This document shows, piece after piece, positions 51,523-60,246 of a DNA stretch of 64,000 nt. The stretch's first letter is position 1. Each line of letters starts with the position of its first letter. The DNA comes from Limnohabitans sp. 2KL-17 (GTDB taxonomy: Bacteria; Pseudomonadota; Gammaproteobacteria; Burkholderiales; Burkholderiaceae_C), in assembly GCF_003063415.1 (NCBI RefSeq), contig NZ_NESK01000004.1, forward strand, positions 62,001 through 126,000. The letters are read 5' to 3'. The notes under the pieces were generated by a model. The model was given only the letters and a program-made list of their open reading frames with translations. It did no database searches and was not told the origin of the DNA. The position numbers and the translations under genes were made by a program.

Positions 51523-53300
51523 TTCACCCACTGACAATAGCGGCTGAAATTTTCAAAAAACAATTCAAGTTTGCGTTCACTGCCTTGCGAGAAACCCGCA
51601 TCCAAAAGTAATTTCCTCGTGGAAGCTGACTGCAACTCTTGTACCAATGGTCGCTGGACATCAAAATCAAATGCAACACGCCCAACAGGCATGAATGCAA
51701 GCAGCTCTCCATTGGCTTTACTCGCAATCGACCCCTCTAGCAGGTCGGCATCATTGGATTCAAAGTAAGCCAAAGAAGCAATCATTTCAAAACGCCCCAT
51801 CAACAATGGAAATTGGATACCAATGCCGTCAAAACTCTTGCGCCATTCAGTCATGAGCTGCAGCAAATGGGTGCTCAGGGGCATTTTTTTATTGTCGAGA
51901 CCTTCAAGTTGCTTCCAATTACGATCCTCACCACCATTCCAAACATCCAGAAATAGTTCCGAAACCAAGGTGCGTGCGTCAAGGCCTCGGCTCGGCAATT
52001 CAGTTCGCAAGAAAGAATGCAAATCATGCCACCGCTCGGCGCGGGTCAAGCCAAGGCCATACGCAGTAAAAATAAGCACGGCAGGGTAATGTCGCAATGC
52101 CAGCAGGTGAGTTATGCCACTTCCGTATTTATTGGCGTGTTGATCAAGGCTCCGCACCAGCCCAATGACCATCGGCAAATCTCGCCCATCTGCCCAGCGT
52201 CCCATGACAGACACCATACGCGCCAGGGGTTCCACCGCTGCCTCGTAACCTGCGATCAGTTTTCGAAATTGACCTTGCTTCAAATCATCAAAACCCGTGT
52301 AGCCAACGCCATCCAGTTGGTTCATCAGTCGATTCGACTCGTCGGCAAAAAGATCATCCAGCTGAATCCGGTACTCCGGCTTGGACAAATAACGCTTGGT
52401 GCTGCTGATCAGCAAGTCCATGCTGAGTGGGTTTTGGCGCTGGCTTTGGGTCAAAGTCTCTACGCGTTGCTGCAGGCCCTTGAAAAAATCATCCGCACCA
52501 TTAATGGCCACTTGCTTGGCCGCTCTATGCCGAATCAGCGCTTGCGCACCCTCCCCGGCTTCACCTCGCAAGGCCCAATAGACGGGATATCGTCTGTTGG
52601 GTGCTCGTAAGAATGCAGATCTGAGCGCATGGTCCCACTCACCGGACCAACCACAAACGATCAACCCGTGTTCATCAAAGATGCGGTCCAAGAGTTTTTT
52701 ATAGCTGGGTGGGTATGCGCTCAGCTCTGAATCGGTGTTCAAAATGCGGGCGTCTTTGTAGTCGCCATGCAGCTTGACCAAATAGCACTGGCTGTGAGTC
52801 AGCGGCTCAGCGCCTTTCAGCGCATCTTTAGAAGCCACCACCGTGGGCTCAATGCCTTGCTCGCGCAAGGCGTTTTCCATCAAACGGTCAAAGTTGGTGG
52901 TGATGATGACGCGAATAAAGCCACCACGCACCAAAGCGGCGATGGCGTGGTGCGCAGGGGTGGGCACTTTCTTGCCCTGCTCACGCTCATCTTCATTGGG
53001 CTCGATGTAGCTGTGCAAAATCGATCGGCGCTCTCCGGGCGTACTCGCGATTTGCTCCAGCAGATCAGAGTAGTTGGGCTCTTTGCCCGTGGTGGTGGTG
53101 TACCACTTGGCCCAATCTGCTTGGTCAGCCACACCTTGGACTTTTGCCACTTTCCGAACCAGATCAAGCGTAATCTCCCAGCCCGTGGGAATCTCAGCCG
53201 AACGGGACAAACCCGACCCCAGCAAGACGGCGAAAACGCCTTTGTTCTCAAAAACTGAAAACGAAATCTGGGTCAGCGTATCGCCTTGAAGCAAGCTCAT
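51510..53300 (-). CDS. SIR2-domain protein of the defence island
   Basis: A 596-residue protein with an N-terminal SIR2-like NAD-binding domain: LLGSGLSRSAEIPTGW (26-41), TTNFD (134-138), KLHGDY (176-181) and CGWSGEWD (216-223). These contain the Asn and His that serve NAD hydrolysis in defence sirtuins such as ThsA and DSR proteins. The C-terminal 350 residues are helical and not recognised, and could sense phage or partner proteins. NAD depletion leading to abortive infection is the likely role by analogy. Its end overlaps the mod start by 13 bases. Confidence 0.85.
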   Translation of the reverse strand: MSLLQGDTLTQISFSVFENKGVFAVLLGSGLSRSAEIPTGWEITLDLVRKVAKVQGVADQADWAKWYTTTTGKEPNYSDLLEQIASTPGERRSILHSYIEPNEDEREQGKKVPTPAHHAIAALVRGGFIRVIITTNFDRLMENALREQGIEPTVVASKDALKGAEPLTHSQCYLVKLHGDYKDARILNTDSELSAYPPSYKKLLDRIFDEHGLIVCGWSGEWDHALRSAFLRAPNRRYPVYWALRGEAGEGAQALIRHRAAKQVAINGADDFFKGLQQRVETLTQSQRQNPLSMDLLISSTKRYLSKPEYRIQLDDLFADESNRLMNQLDGVGYTGFDDLKQGQFRKLIAGYEAAVEPLARMVSVMGRWADGRDLPMVIGLVRSLDQHANKYGSGITHLLALRHYPAVLIFTAYGLGLTRAERWHDLHSFLRTELPSRGLDARTLVSELFLDVWNGGEDRNWKQLEGLDNKKMPLSTHLLQLMTEWRKSFDGIGIQFPLLMGRFEMIASLAYFESNDADLLEGSIASKANGELLAFMPVGRVAFDFDVQRPLVQELQSASTRKLLLDAGFSQGSERKLELFFENFSRYCQWVKWKR

Positions 53301-53348
53301 TGATGTTGAATTCCCTGTTCATATTTCTGTTTTTCTAATTAGCTTGGA

Positions 53349-53990
53349 CTACAGGCTTTCCATCCTGATGAGCCACTCATTGAAGTGGGGACATGCGCCA
53401 CGCATTACATCCAAACCGATCTCACACGCGATCAGTGGTCCGTGAAATGTTTTTTGATATGCGGGTATCGCAGCCTCCACTCTTTTTGAGGGTGCCGTAT
53501 GCGGACTGTCATTGATGTCTTCGGGGCTGGCATGTGCCTTGGCGACGGAAACCAGACCAGCTACCGTGTTCAGGTTGTCTGTCCACTCACTGAATTTTTC
53601 AGCCTGAGAGAAAAGGAGTGCTTCAAACTCGTGGACCTGAACATAAGGCAAAAAGTTGCGTAGAGAGATGTCGGCTGCCATCTGCAGTTCCAAGTATTGC
53701 GCTTTCTGTTGACCTGATCCCTGCACAACAAGGGACTTACCCGGAAAGTCTGTCGGCAACGCATACAAATCAAACATGGTGGTGATCCATGCCTCGGGGT
53801 CTTGCAAACACAAGCGCTGAATTTGTGGCCTGACCTTGGCATAACTGGTCATGCCACCTTTGTAGCCTGGGCTGGTACTGACAATGATGGGGGTCATGTA
53901 AAGCCCCATGCGTGCATAGTGCGGTTGCAGCAATTCCCGCACAAAGACTTCTTCAGTCTGCCCCTCCACCAGCAGTTTGATGCGTGTCAT
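53349..53990 (-). CDS. DUF4276 protein, TOPRIM-like
   Basis: A 213-residue DUF4276 protein. The opening TRIKLLVEGQTEEVFVREL has the Glu-containing first motif of TOPRIM-like nucleases (VEGxTEExF). Later acidic segments (YVQVHEFEALLFSQ) are typical of the family. Its ATG overlaps the ATPase stop by four bases, so the two proteins are made together. By analogy with OLD/Gabija and PARIS proteins, the pair could be a split ATPase-nuclease. No nuclease activity can be proved from sequence. Confidence 0.8.
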   Translation of the reverse strand: MTRIKLLVEGQTEEVFVRELLQPHYARMGLYMTPIIVSTSPGYKGGMTSYAKVRPQIQRLCLQDPEAWITTMFDLYALPTDFPGKSLVVQGSGQQKAQYLELQMAADISLRNFLPYVQVHEFEALLFSQAEKFSEWTDNLNTVAGLVSVAKAHASPEDINDSPHTAPSKRVEAAIPAYQKTFHGPLIACEIGLDVMRGACPHFNEWLIRMESL

Positions 53991-55084
53991 CGTGATGGTC
54001 TTCCACCCAGAAGGTTTTTCTTCCACAAATCACCCAAGCTGTAATCGGTCAACCACTCCTGCAGCGCCTCGCCTTCTGGCCGACTGAAGACAGATGAGCC
54101 TGCCTTCTTGTCCACCACAATCAGGTCTTCTAATTCAAATTCATTAACCAGTTCAACGGATTGGGTGGAAATGATCAGTTGATGTTTGTCTGCCGCTGCC
54201 TTCATGAGTGAACCCAAAACCGCAATGGCGAATGGGTGCAAACCCAGTTCGGGCTCGTCGATCAAGATGGCGGCAGGCATGAACGACTCGGGCTGCAACA
54301 AGACGGTAGCCAAACAGATGAAGCGCAAGGTGCCGTCAGACAATGCGCTGGCAGTAAATGGCACATCTTGTCCAGCTTCAGTCCATTCCAACTGGATTTT
54401 TTCGACGTTATCGACTGTTGGTCGCAAATGAAAGTCGCCAAAAAAAGGGGCCACCATTTGAATGGCTTTGACGATGCGGTTGTATTCAGACTCGTGGTGG
54501 TTTTTCAGGCGATACAAAAAGGCTGCCAAGTTGCGGGCATCATCACGAAGATATTCGTTGTCGTTGATGCCATGGACTTGCTTGACCATGGCCGAAACCG
54601 ATGTGTCATGAAAGTGATAAAGCCGCCAGCTTCGAATCGGGGGCACAACGTAGTCGTAAACGAGCTTTTGCTTTTGAGTTTCTGCATAAGACTCAAAATG
54701 ACCTGTTTGCGGCCTGAAGTCGCCCTTCATGTTCCACCACAAGGCCTCTCGTGCAAACATCATGCGGTTATCCTGCGTCGGCTTGAGGGTGAACTTGTAG
54801 CCGTTGTTACCAAAATAAAGCTCCGCTTGCAGTTCCTCAGTTTTTTTCCGCCCAAAGTGCAACATCGCATCAGGGCCACCCGCTTGCCCAACCGTGGCTT
54901 GCAGTTGCTGATCCAAGATTTTGTTGATCAGGCGAAAAAATCCAATCAAATTCGATTTGCCTGCACCGTTGGCTCCGATCAGTACATTCAGTTTGCCCAT
55001 CACCAAATCACATTCAGCAATAGACTTGTAGCCGCGCAGCACCAAGCGCGACAGCTGGTTAGACGCATAGACTCTCTTAATCAT
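53987..55084 (-). CDS. AAA (ABC/SMC-like) ATPase paired with DUF4276
   Basis: A 365-residue ATPase of the AAA_21/OLD type. Walker A GANGAGKS is at 37-44, the signature-like SALSDGTLRFI is near 249, and Walker B DEPELGLHP at 276-284 is followed by STQSVELVNEF. No fused TOPRIM domain follows; that part seems to be supplied by the DUF4276 gene. The start at 55084 is chosen because the fold begins there; the frame is open to 55192 with poor-looking sequence. A 132-base gap separates it from the SNF2 gene, enough for an internal promoter. Confidence 0.88.
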   Translation of the reverse strand: MIKRVYASNQLSRLVLRGYKSIAECDLVMGKLNVLIGANGAGKSNLIGFFRLINKILDQQLQATVGQAGGPDAMLHFGRKKTEELQAELYFGNNGYKFTLKPTQDNRMMFAREALWWNMKGDFRPQTGHFESYAETQKQKLVYDYVVPPIRSWRLYHFHDTSVSAMVKQVHGINDNEYLRDDARNLAAFLYRLKNHHESEYNRIVKAIQMVAPFFGDFHLRPTVDNVEKIQLEWTEAGQDVPFTASALSDGTLRFICLATVLLQPESFMPAAILIDEPELGLHPFAIAVLGSLMKAAADKHQLIISTQSVELVNEFELEDLIVVDKKAGSSVFSRPEGEALQEWLTDYSLGDLWKKNLLGGRPSR

Positions 55085-55216
55085 GACGGAACCTGAACGG
55101 CATACCTCTGAACAAACCGACTCCCTTTTTTGACTGTCTTTTAAGGTTGCAGCCCCGAATTTTGAACGATCTCGGGACTTCCAACCGGTCATTATGAATA
55201 CTTAGCGGGCAGTATT

Positions 55217-58108
55217 TCACTGTAGGCTCCATTCCACACTGAATAAAGTTTGCGCCACCACCTGCTGTCCCAGCTGCCCTTCCAGCCCCTCGATCAACTC
55301 ATTGCGCTGGGCCTCGATTTCATCTTGCCGGGTGAACAGCTCCCTGCGCAGTTGGGTGCGTTTGGCTTCCAGCTCGCGCTGACGTTTTTGGCATGTCAGC
55401 TTGTCTTCCAGCGTGGCTGCTGTGGCCGCAGTGCGGCGCACGTCTTTGATGGCCAGGTCGATGGCCTTGATTTCTTGCTCCAGCCCCAGCTTCAGGTCAT
55501 CGGCCCAAGCGTCGAGCTTTTCCACTTCTTTTTCGAAGTGCCCCAGGTTGCGGCGGTTCACGTCGCGCAAAAAGTCGCTTTGGCGCTCTAGCAGCGAGGC
55601 GTCCAGCGCTTGGTTGGTCGCGTCAAACAGGCCAGCCGTCAAAACTGCGCCGATTTGTGTGCGGGCAGGCAAACGCAAGAGTTTTTCAGGTACGTCATCG
55701 GGCAAGGCTTGCCCACCGTGAGTGGCGGCTGCCACCAACAAGCGTTGCTCCATGGTGCCCAGCGCGTGCACGGTGACCAGCTTCACCGTCATCCAGCCGC
55801 CCTGCCCTCTGAACGGCTTGAGGCTGCTGACGGTGTTGCCATAGGCGCTGTAGTCAAACTGCAATTGGCCGTGTGGCAGTTGGCGGGCCTTGGCGCGTTC
55901 AATGGCCCATTCGGCCAGCGGGTGGTCGGGTTTGTAGATGTGGGCTTCGCCCGTACGGCGGGGCAGTTCATAGCGGCCCAGCTCGGCGTTGGGCAGGCCT
56001 TCGGGGGTGCGGTGCAGGTCAAAACCGTCCGCATCAAAGCGGGCGCAGTCGGCCAGCTCAGCCTGGGTCAGGGCCATGAGCATTTGCTCAAAGCGGCCGC
56101 GAGCGCTGCGGCTGTCTTCGGCACGCAGGCGCAGTTTGTCTTGCACCTCTTCGTCAAAGTTTTCCAGCAAAAGTTGGCGGGTCTTGACCATGGCCTCGTC
56201 AATCTCGCCTTTCAGGTCCAGCTGCAGCTGCTCAAAGCTGGTTTTGATCTCTTGCGGGTCTCGGCAGTTTTGGTAGATGTCGGCAATGCGGCGCTCAAAA
56301 TCCACTCCCGAGCCAATCGCGCCCAGCACTTCGTCGCTGGCCCCAAAAACGCCCTCAAAGAGCTGGAATTTTTCGGCCAACAGTTCGTACACGCGGGCGT
56401 CTGCTTCGTTGGTGCGGTCCACAAAATTGACCACCACCACATCAAACTTTTGGCCATAGCGGTGGCAGCGGCCAATGCGCTGCTCGATGCGCTGGGGGTT
56501 CCAGGGCAAGTCGTAGTTGATAACCAGCGAGCAAAACTGCAAGTTGATGCCTTCTGCACCGGCCTCGGTGGCGATCATCACCCGCCCCGCGTCCTTGAAA
56601 TACTCGACCAATGCAGCACGGGTGTCGGCGGTTTTAGAGCCGGTGATGCGGTCTGTGCCTTGGTGCTTTTTGATCCAGTCTTTGTAGATGGCTTGGGCGC
56701 GTGCGTCGTTGTTGGTGCCATTGAAAAGCACGATGCCATCGCCGTAGGGGGTGCCAGCCAACAGTTCGAGCAAATAGTCTTGTGTGCGGCGGGACTCGGT
56801 GAAGATGATGGCTTTTTGCGGTGCACCCAATCGCGCCAGTTCGGTGAATGACCGGAACAATGCCGTGAGCAGGGCCTGGCCTTTGGCGTCGCCTTGTATT
56901 TGTATGGCCAGTTGTTTGAAGTGACGCAGCTCTTCAATCTCGGTAGCAATGGCTTGGCGTTGGCTGGCGTTTTCAGGGCGGCTTTGTCCCAGGGCACCCT
57001 CTTCGGAGCCACTTTCGTCGGCCATTGGGGCCAGCGCTTCGTAGTCTTGGTCCAGCTGGTCGATCATGTCCAGGTCGTCTGGCGTTTCGTCCAGCACGCC
57101 TTGCAGGCGTTTGGCCATGGTGTCCAGTGCGCCCGCAATGGCTTGGCTGGACGATGCCAGCAGCTTCCACAAGACCAGCGAGATCAGATGCCGCTGCCCT
57201 TCGGGCATGGCCTGCAAATTGGGGCGACGCAGGTAGTCGGCCACCAAATTGGAAAATTCACGCTCTTGGTCTGTCGGCGTGAATTCCTGCACGATGGCAC
57301 GGCGCGCCGTGTAGGACACATAGGGCTGTACTTGTCTGCGAAGGGTTCGCTTGCAAATGGGGGCCAAACGGTTGCGCAGTGTCTCAAAGGTCTGGCCTTT
57401 GGTGGGCGTGGCAAATTGCGCTCGAAAGCTGTCTGCATCGCCAAATACCCGGTCATCGATCATGCTGACCAAACCATAAAGTTCAAGTAACGAGTTCTGC
57501 AACGGTGTAGCTGTCAGCAGCACTTTGGAATGGACCTTGTACAGGGCGTCCTTCAGAGTCTTGCCAATAACATTGTTCTTTTTATGGACGTTGCGCAGCC
57601 GGTGGGCTTCATCCATGACCACCAAGTCCCATTTCACTGTCTTGATGTCTTTGGCCTTGGATTTGGCAAACTGATAAGAACAAATCACGGGACCGCCATG
57701 ACAGACGAATGGGTTGGCTTCGCCCGATTTTCGCAATGCATTGAAGTTTTTTGCTTCCAAAATTCGGCCTTGTAGGCTGAACTTTTCTTGCAACTCCTGA
57801 TGCCACTGCTTGCGCAAGTTGGCTGGCACGATGATCAAAATCTTGCGACGACGCTCAGCCCAACGCTGAGATATGACCAGTCCAGCTTCAATGGTTTTGC
57901 CTAAACCCACCTCATCGGCCAGGATCACACCACGCGACAGCGGGTTTTGGCAGGCAAACAGCGCAGCCTCCACCTGGTGCGGGTTCAGGTCCACTTGGGA
58001 GTTGACCAAGGTCGAAGCCAGTGCCTCGACCGAGTCGGCCGCCGCCCGACGTGTGAGTTGCCATGCGTAATATTGGCTTTGGTAGGGCGTGATGCGAGAT
58101 GCAGTCAT
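55217..58108 (-). CDS. SNF2/RapA-type DNA translocase of the defence island
   Basis: A 963-residue SNF2-family ATPase. Motif I DEVGLGKT is at 65-72, motif II DEAH at 166-169 and motif III LLTATPLQN. In the C-terminal lobe, ATEAGAEGINLQ and NPQRIEQRIGRCHRYGQ (motif VI) are visible. About 200 residues at the C-terminus are a charged coiled coil (about 860-960). Helicases of this type occur in DISARM (DrmD) and other phage-defence loci, but no DrmA/B/C genes are present here. It starts 11 bases after the aroE stop on the same strand, so it may use the aroE promoter. Confidence 0.88.
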   Translation of the reverse strand: MTASRITPYQSQYYAWQLTRRAAADSVEALASTLVNSQVDLNPHQVEAALFACQNPLSRGVILADEVGLGKTIEAGLVISQRWAERRRKILIIVPANLRKQWHQELQEKFSLQGRILEAKNFNALRKSGEANPFVCHGGPVICSYQFAKSKAKDIKTVKWDLVVMDEAHRLRNVHKKNNVIGKTLKDALYKVHSKVLLTATPLQNSLLELYGLVSMIDDRVFGDADSFRAQFATPTKGQTFETLRNRLAPICKRTLRRQVQPYVSYTARRAIVQEFTPTDQEREFSNLVADYLRRPNLQAMPEGQRHLISLVLWKLLASSSQAIAGALDTMAKRLQGVLDETPDDLDMIDQLDQDYEALAPMADESGSEEGALGQSRPENASQRQAIATEIEELRHFKQLAIQIQGDAKGQALLTALFRSFTELARLGAPQKAIIFTESRRTQDYLLELLAGTPYGDGIVLFNGTNNDARAQAIYKDWIKKHQGTDRITGSKTADTRAALVEYFKDAGRVMIATEAGAEGINLQFCSLVINYDLPWNPQRIEQRIGRCHRYGQKFDVVVVNFVDRTNEADARVYELLAEKFQLFEGVFGASDEVLGAIGSGVDFERRIADIYQNCRDPQEIKTSFEQLQLDLKGEIDEAMVKTRQLLLENFDEEVQDKLRLRAEDSRSARGRFEQMLMALTQAELADCARFDADGFDLHRTPEGLPNAELGRYELPRRTGEAHIYKPDHPLAEWAIERAKARQLPHGQLQFDYSAYGNTVSSLKPFRGQGGWMTVKLVTVHALGTMEQRLLVAAATHGGQALPDDVPEKLLRLPARTQIGAVLTAGLFDATNQALDASLLERQSDFLRDVNRRNLGHFEKEVEKLDAWADDLKLGLEQEIKAIDLAIKDVRRTAATAATLEDKLTCQKRQRELEAKRTQLRRELFTRQDEIEAQRNELIEGLEGQLGQQVVAQTLFSVEWSLQ

Positions 58109-58119
58109 GGGTTTATTGA

Positions 58120-58950
58120 TCAGACCAGAGGCACGGTGAGTTGTTGGATCACCCCGGACGTGTCCGGACGCACGCCACGCCACCAGGCAAATGCCTCAGC
58201 GGCCTGCTCGGCCAGCATGCCCACGCCATCGGCCAGGCGCGTGACGCCTGCTTGTTGCGCCAGTTTCAGGAAGGGCGTGAGGCCCTTGCCGTAGGTCAGG
58301 TCATAGGCCAGACAGTCGGGTGAAAAAACACTGGGCGGCAAAGGTGGCAGCTCGGCCGTCAGGCTGGAAGAACTGGCGTTCAGCACCACGTCAAAAACCC
58401 CCGCCACATCGGCGTAAGCGGCCGCATGCACAGGCACCTTGCCACTTTGGTGTTGCTGGGCTAGCGCGGCCAATGCTTGCGCCTTGGACACGGTGCGGTT
58501 GACGATCACCAGCTCGGCAGGATGCTCGGCCAAAAGGGGCAGCAACGCGCCACGGGTCGCGCCGCCCGCGCCCAGAATCAAGACCCGGCGCCCCTTGATC
58601 GGACAGGCCAGGTTGTGCACCAGATCGCGCACCAGACCCACACCGTCAAAGTTCTGCGCATGGACCTTGTCGCCCTCAAACTTCAGGGCGTTGACAGCCC
58701 CGGCCATCTGCGCGCTGGGTGCCAGATCGGTGGCGTAGGCAAAGGCATCGAGCTTGAAGGGCGCGGTCACATTCATGCCCCGCCCACCCGCTGCACGAAA
58801 CGCATCCAACGTTGCGGCAAAACCACCCACGGGTGCCAGCAGCTTGGTGTAGTCGATGTCCTGCCCGGTCACCTTGGCAAAAGCGCCGTGGATCAGTGGT
58901 GACTTGCTTTGCGCGATGGGGTTGCCGATGACGGCGTAACGGTCGGTCAT
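58120..58950 (-). CDS. aroE: Shikimate/quinate dehydrogenase
   Basis: A 276-residue AroE-type NADP-dependent dehydrogenase. The substrate pocket IGNPIAQSKSPLIHGAF, the catalytic Lys in MNVTAPFKLDAF, the Asp of NFDGVGLVRDL and the nucleotide motif LILGAGGATRGALLPLL are all present. It interconverts shikimate and 3-dehydroshikimate, or quinate and dehydroquinate. Biosynthetic and catabolic forms cannot be told apart by eye; its nearness to pmdC and aroQ allows a catabolic role. The defence island begins directly after it. Confidence 0.88.
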   Translation of the reverse strand: MTDRYAVIGNPIAQSKSPLIHGAFAKVTGQDIDYTKLLAPVGGFAATLDAFRAAGGRGMNVTAPFKLDAFAYATDLAPSAQMAGAVNALKFEGDKVHAQNFDGVGLVRDLVHNLACPIKGRRVLILGAGGATRGALLPLLAEHPAELVIVNRTVSKAQALAALAQQHQSGKVPVHAAAYADVAGVFDVVLNASSSSLTAELPPLPPSVFSPDCLAYDLTYGKGLTPFLKLAQQAGVTRLADGVGMLAEQAAEAFAWWRGVRPDTSGVIQQLTVPLV

Positions 58951-59034
58951 GGATGATCCTAGAGCGTGAAATCTTTCTCCGCATCTTATCGCCTCGTACT
59001 GTCGCTACATATTCTCTTGCTTGTCATACACCTC

Positions 59035-59062
59035 TTGACTGATAATTTATTTTAGATATCAT
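59035..59062 (+). promoter_or_regulatory. Sigma-70 promoter for a probable leaderless mRNA
   Basis: TTGACT (59035-59040), a 16-base spacer and TATCAT (59057-59062) match the sigma-70 boxes at 5 of 6 positions each. The -10 box ends only seven bases before the ATG at 59070, so the expected start site is at or next to the A of ATG. Confidence 0.6.
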
Positions 59063-59069
59063 TTTGTGT

Positions 59070-60218
59070 ATGAAAGAAAACAAATCACTACGTTTTGAAA
59101 CATTGGCTGTACATGCGGGGCACGGCGTTGATCCTTCAACTGGCGCGGTGGTCAATCCGATCCACCTGTCCACCACCTTCGAGCGCGCCCCAGACGGCAG
59201 CTACCCGCACGGCTACCTGTACTCGCGCAATCACAACCCCAACCGCAATGGCCTAGAGGCAGCCCTTTCTGCGCTTGAAGGTGGCGCTGGCGCGGCTGCT
59301 TTTAGCTCAGGCCTGGCCAGTGTCACAGCCATTTTTCAGGGCCTGCAACCAGGCGACCATGTGGTGGCCCCATCCGACATTTACCATGGCACGGCCAATG
59401 TGCTTAAACACCTGTTTGCCAAGTGGCAGGTCAGCGCCAGCTTTGTAGATATGACACGCTTGGACGTGGTACGTGCTGCCATGCTGCCCAACACCCGCAT
59501 CGTTTGGATAGAAACACCCTCCAACCCACTCATGCAATGCGTGGACATTGCTGCCGTGGTCGACATTGCCCACGCAGGCGGTGCCCGTGCCATTGCCGAC
59601 AACACCTTTGCATCACCGGTGCTGCAGCGCCCACTGGAACTTGGTTGCGACATGGTCATGCACGCCACCACCAAATACCTGGGCGGGCGCAGCGATGTGC
59701 TGGGCGGCGCGGTCATCACACGCAGTGACGACGCGGACTTTGCCCTCTTACGCACGGCACAGTTGTTTGGCGGCGGTGTGCCCTCGCCATTTGACTGTTG
59801 GCTAATCATGCGCAGCTTGCCCACCCTGCCCTATCGCATGCAGGCCCACTGCACCAATGCCGACAAGGTGGCCCGATTTTTGAACGAGCACCGGCAGGTC
59901 AGCGCAGTGCACTACCCGGGTCTTGAAGACAACGACTTCCATGTCATCGCCAAAAAGCAGATGTCGGGCTTTGGCGGCATGCTGTCTTTTGAAGTCAAAG
60001 GCGGCAAGGACACCGCCATGGCACTGGCCGCACATGTCGAGATTTTCACCCGCGCCACCAGCCTAGGAGGTGTGGAAAGCTTGATCGAGCACCGCGCCTC
60101 GATCGAAGGACCTGAGAGCAAGACCCCACAAGGCTTGCTGCGTGTCTCGGTGGGTCTGGAGCATGCACAGGATCTGATTGACGACCTGGCACAAGCCATT
60201 GAGCGCGCCTGCGGCTGA
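59070..60218 (+). CDS. PLP-dependent trans-sulfuration-type enzyme (cystathionine gamma-synthase/lyase family)
   Basis: A 382-residue Cys/Met-metabolism PLP enzyme. TLAVHAGHGVDPSTGAV and PIHLSTTF open the fold. YLYSRNHNPNR and FSSGLASVTA bind cofactor phosphate, DNTFASPVLQRP holds the PLP Asp, and MHATTKYLGGRSDVLGG holds the Schiff-base Lys. VSVGLEHAQDLIDDL ends it. Whether it acts as gamma-synthase, gamma-lyase or beta-lyase is not decidable here. The ATG at 59070 has no Shine-Dalgarno, in line with the leaderless promoter. The MFS gene follows after 28 bases. Confidence 0.88.
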   Translation: MKENKSLRFETLAVHAGHGVDPSTGAVVNPIHLSTTFERAPDGSYPHGYLYSRNHNPNRNGLEAALSALEGGAGAAAFSSGLASVTAIFQGLQPGDHVVAPSDIYHGTANVLKHLFAKWQVSASFVDMTRLDVVRAAMLPNTRIVWIETPSNPLMQCVDIAAVVDIAHAGGARAIADNTFASPVLQRPLELGCDMVMHATTKYLGGRSDVLGGAVITRSDDADFALLRTAQLFGGGVPSPFDCWLIMRSLPTLPYRMQAHCTNADKVARFLNEHRQVSAVHYPGLEDNDFHVIAKKQMSGFGGMLSFEVKGGKDTAMALAAHVEIFTRATSLGGVESLIEHRASIEGPESKTPQGLLRVSVGLEHAQDLIDDLAQAIERACG

Positions 60219-60246
60219 TCGCCAGCTTGCCAGGACCCGCCAGTCA

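Noticed and set aside
55610-56851. A 413-codon plus-strand frame opposite the SNF2 gene
   Set aside because: The SNF2 motifs on the other strand are unmistakable, and this frame has no family features.
45936-58108. Assignment of the island as DISARM or BREX
   Set aside because: The DISARM core (DrmA, DUF1998 DrmB, PLD DrmC) and BREX PglZ/BrxC are absent; only a SNF2 helicase and a methyltransferase are shared features.
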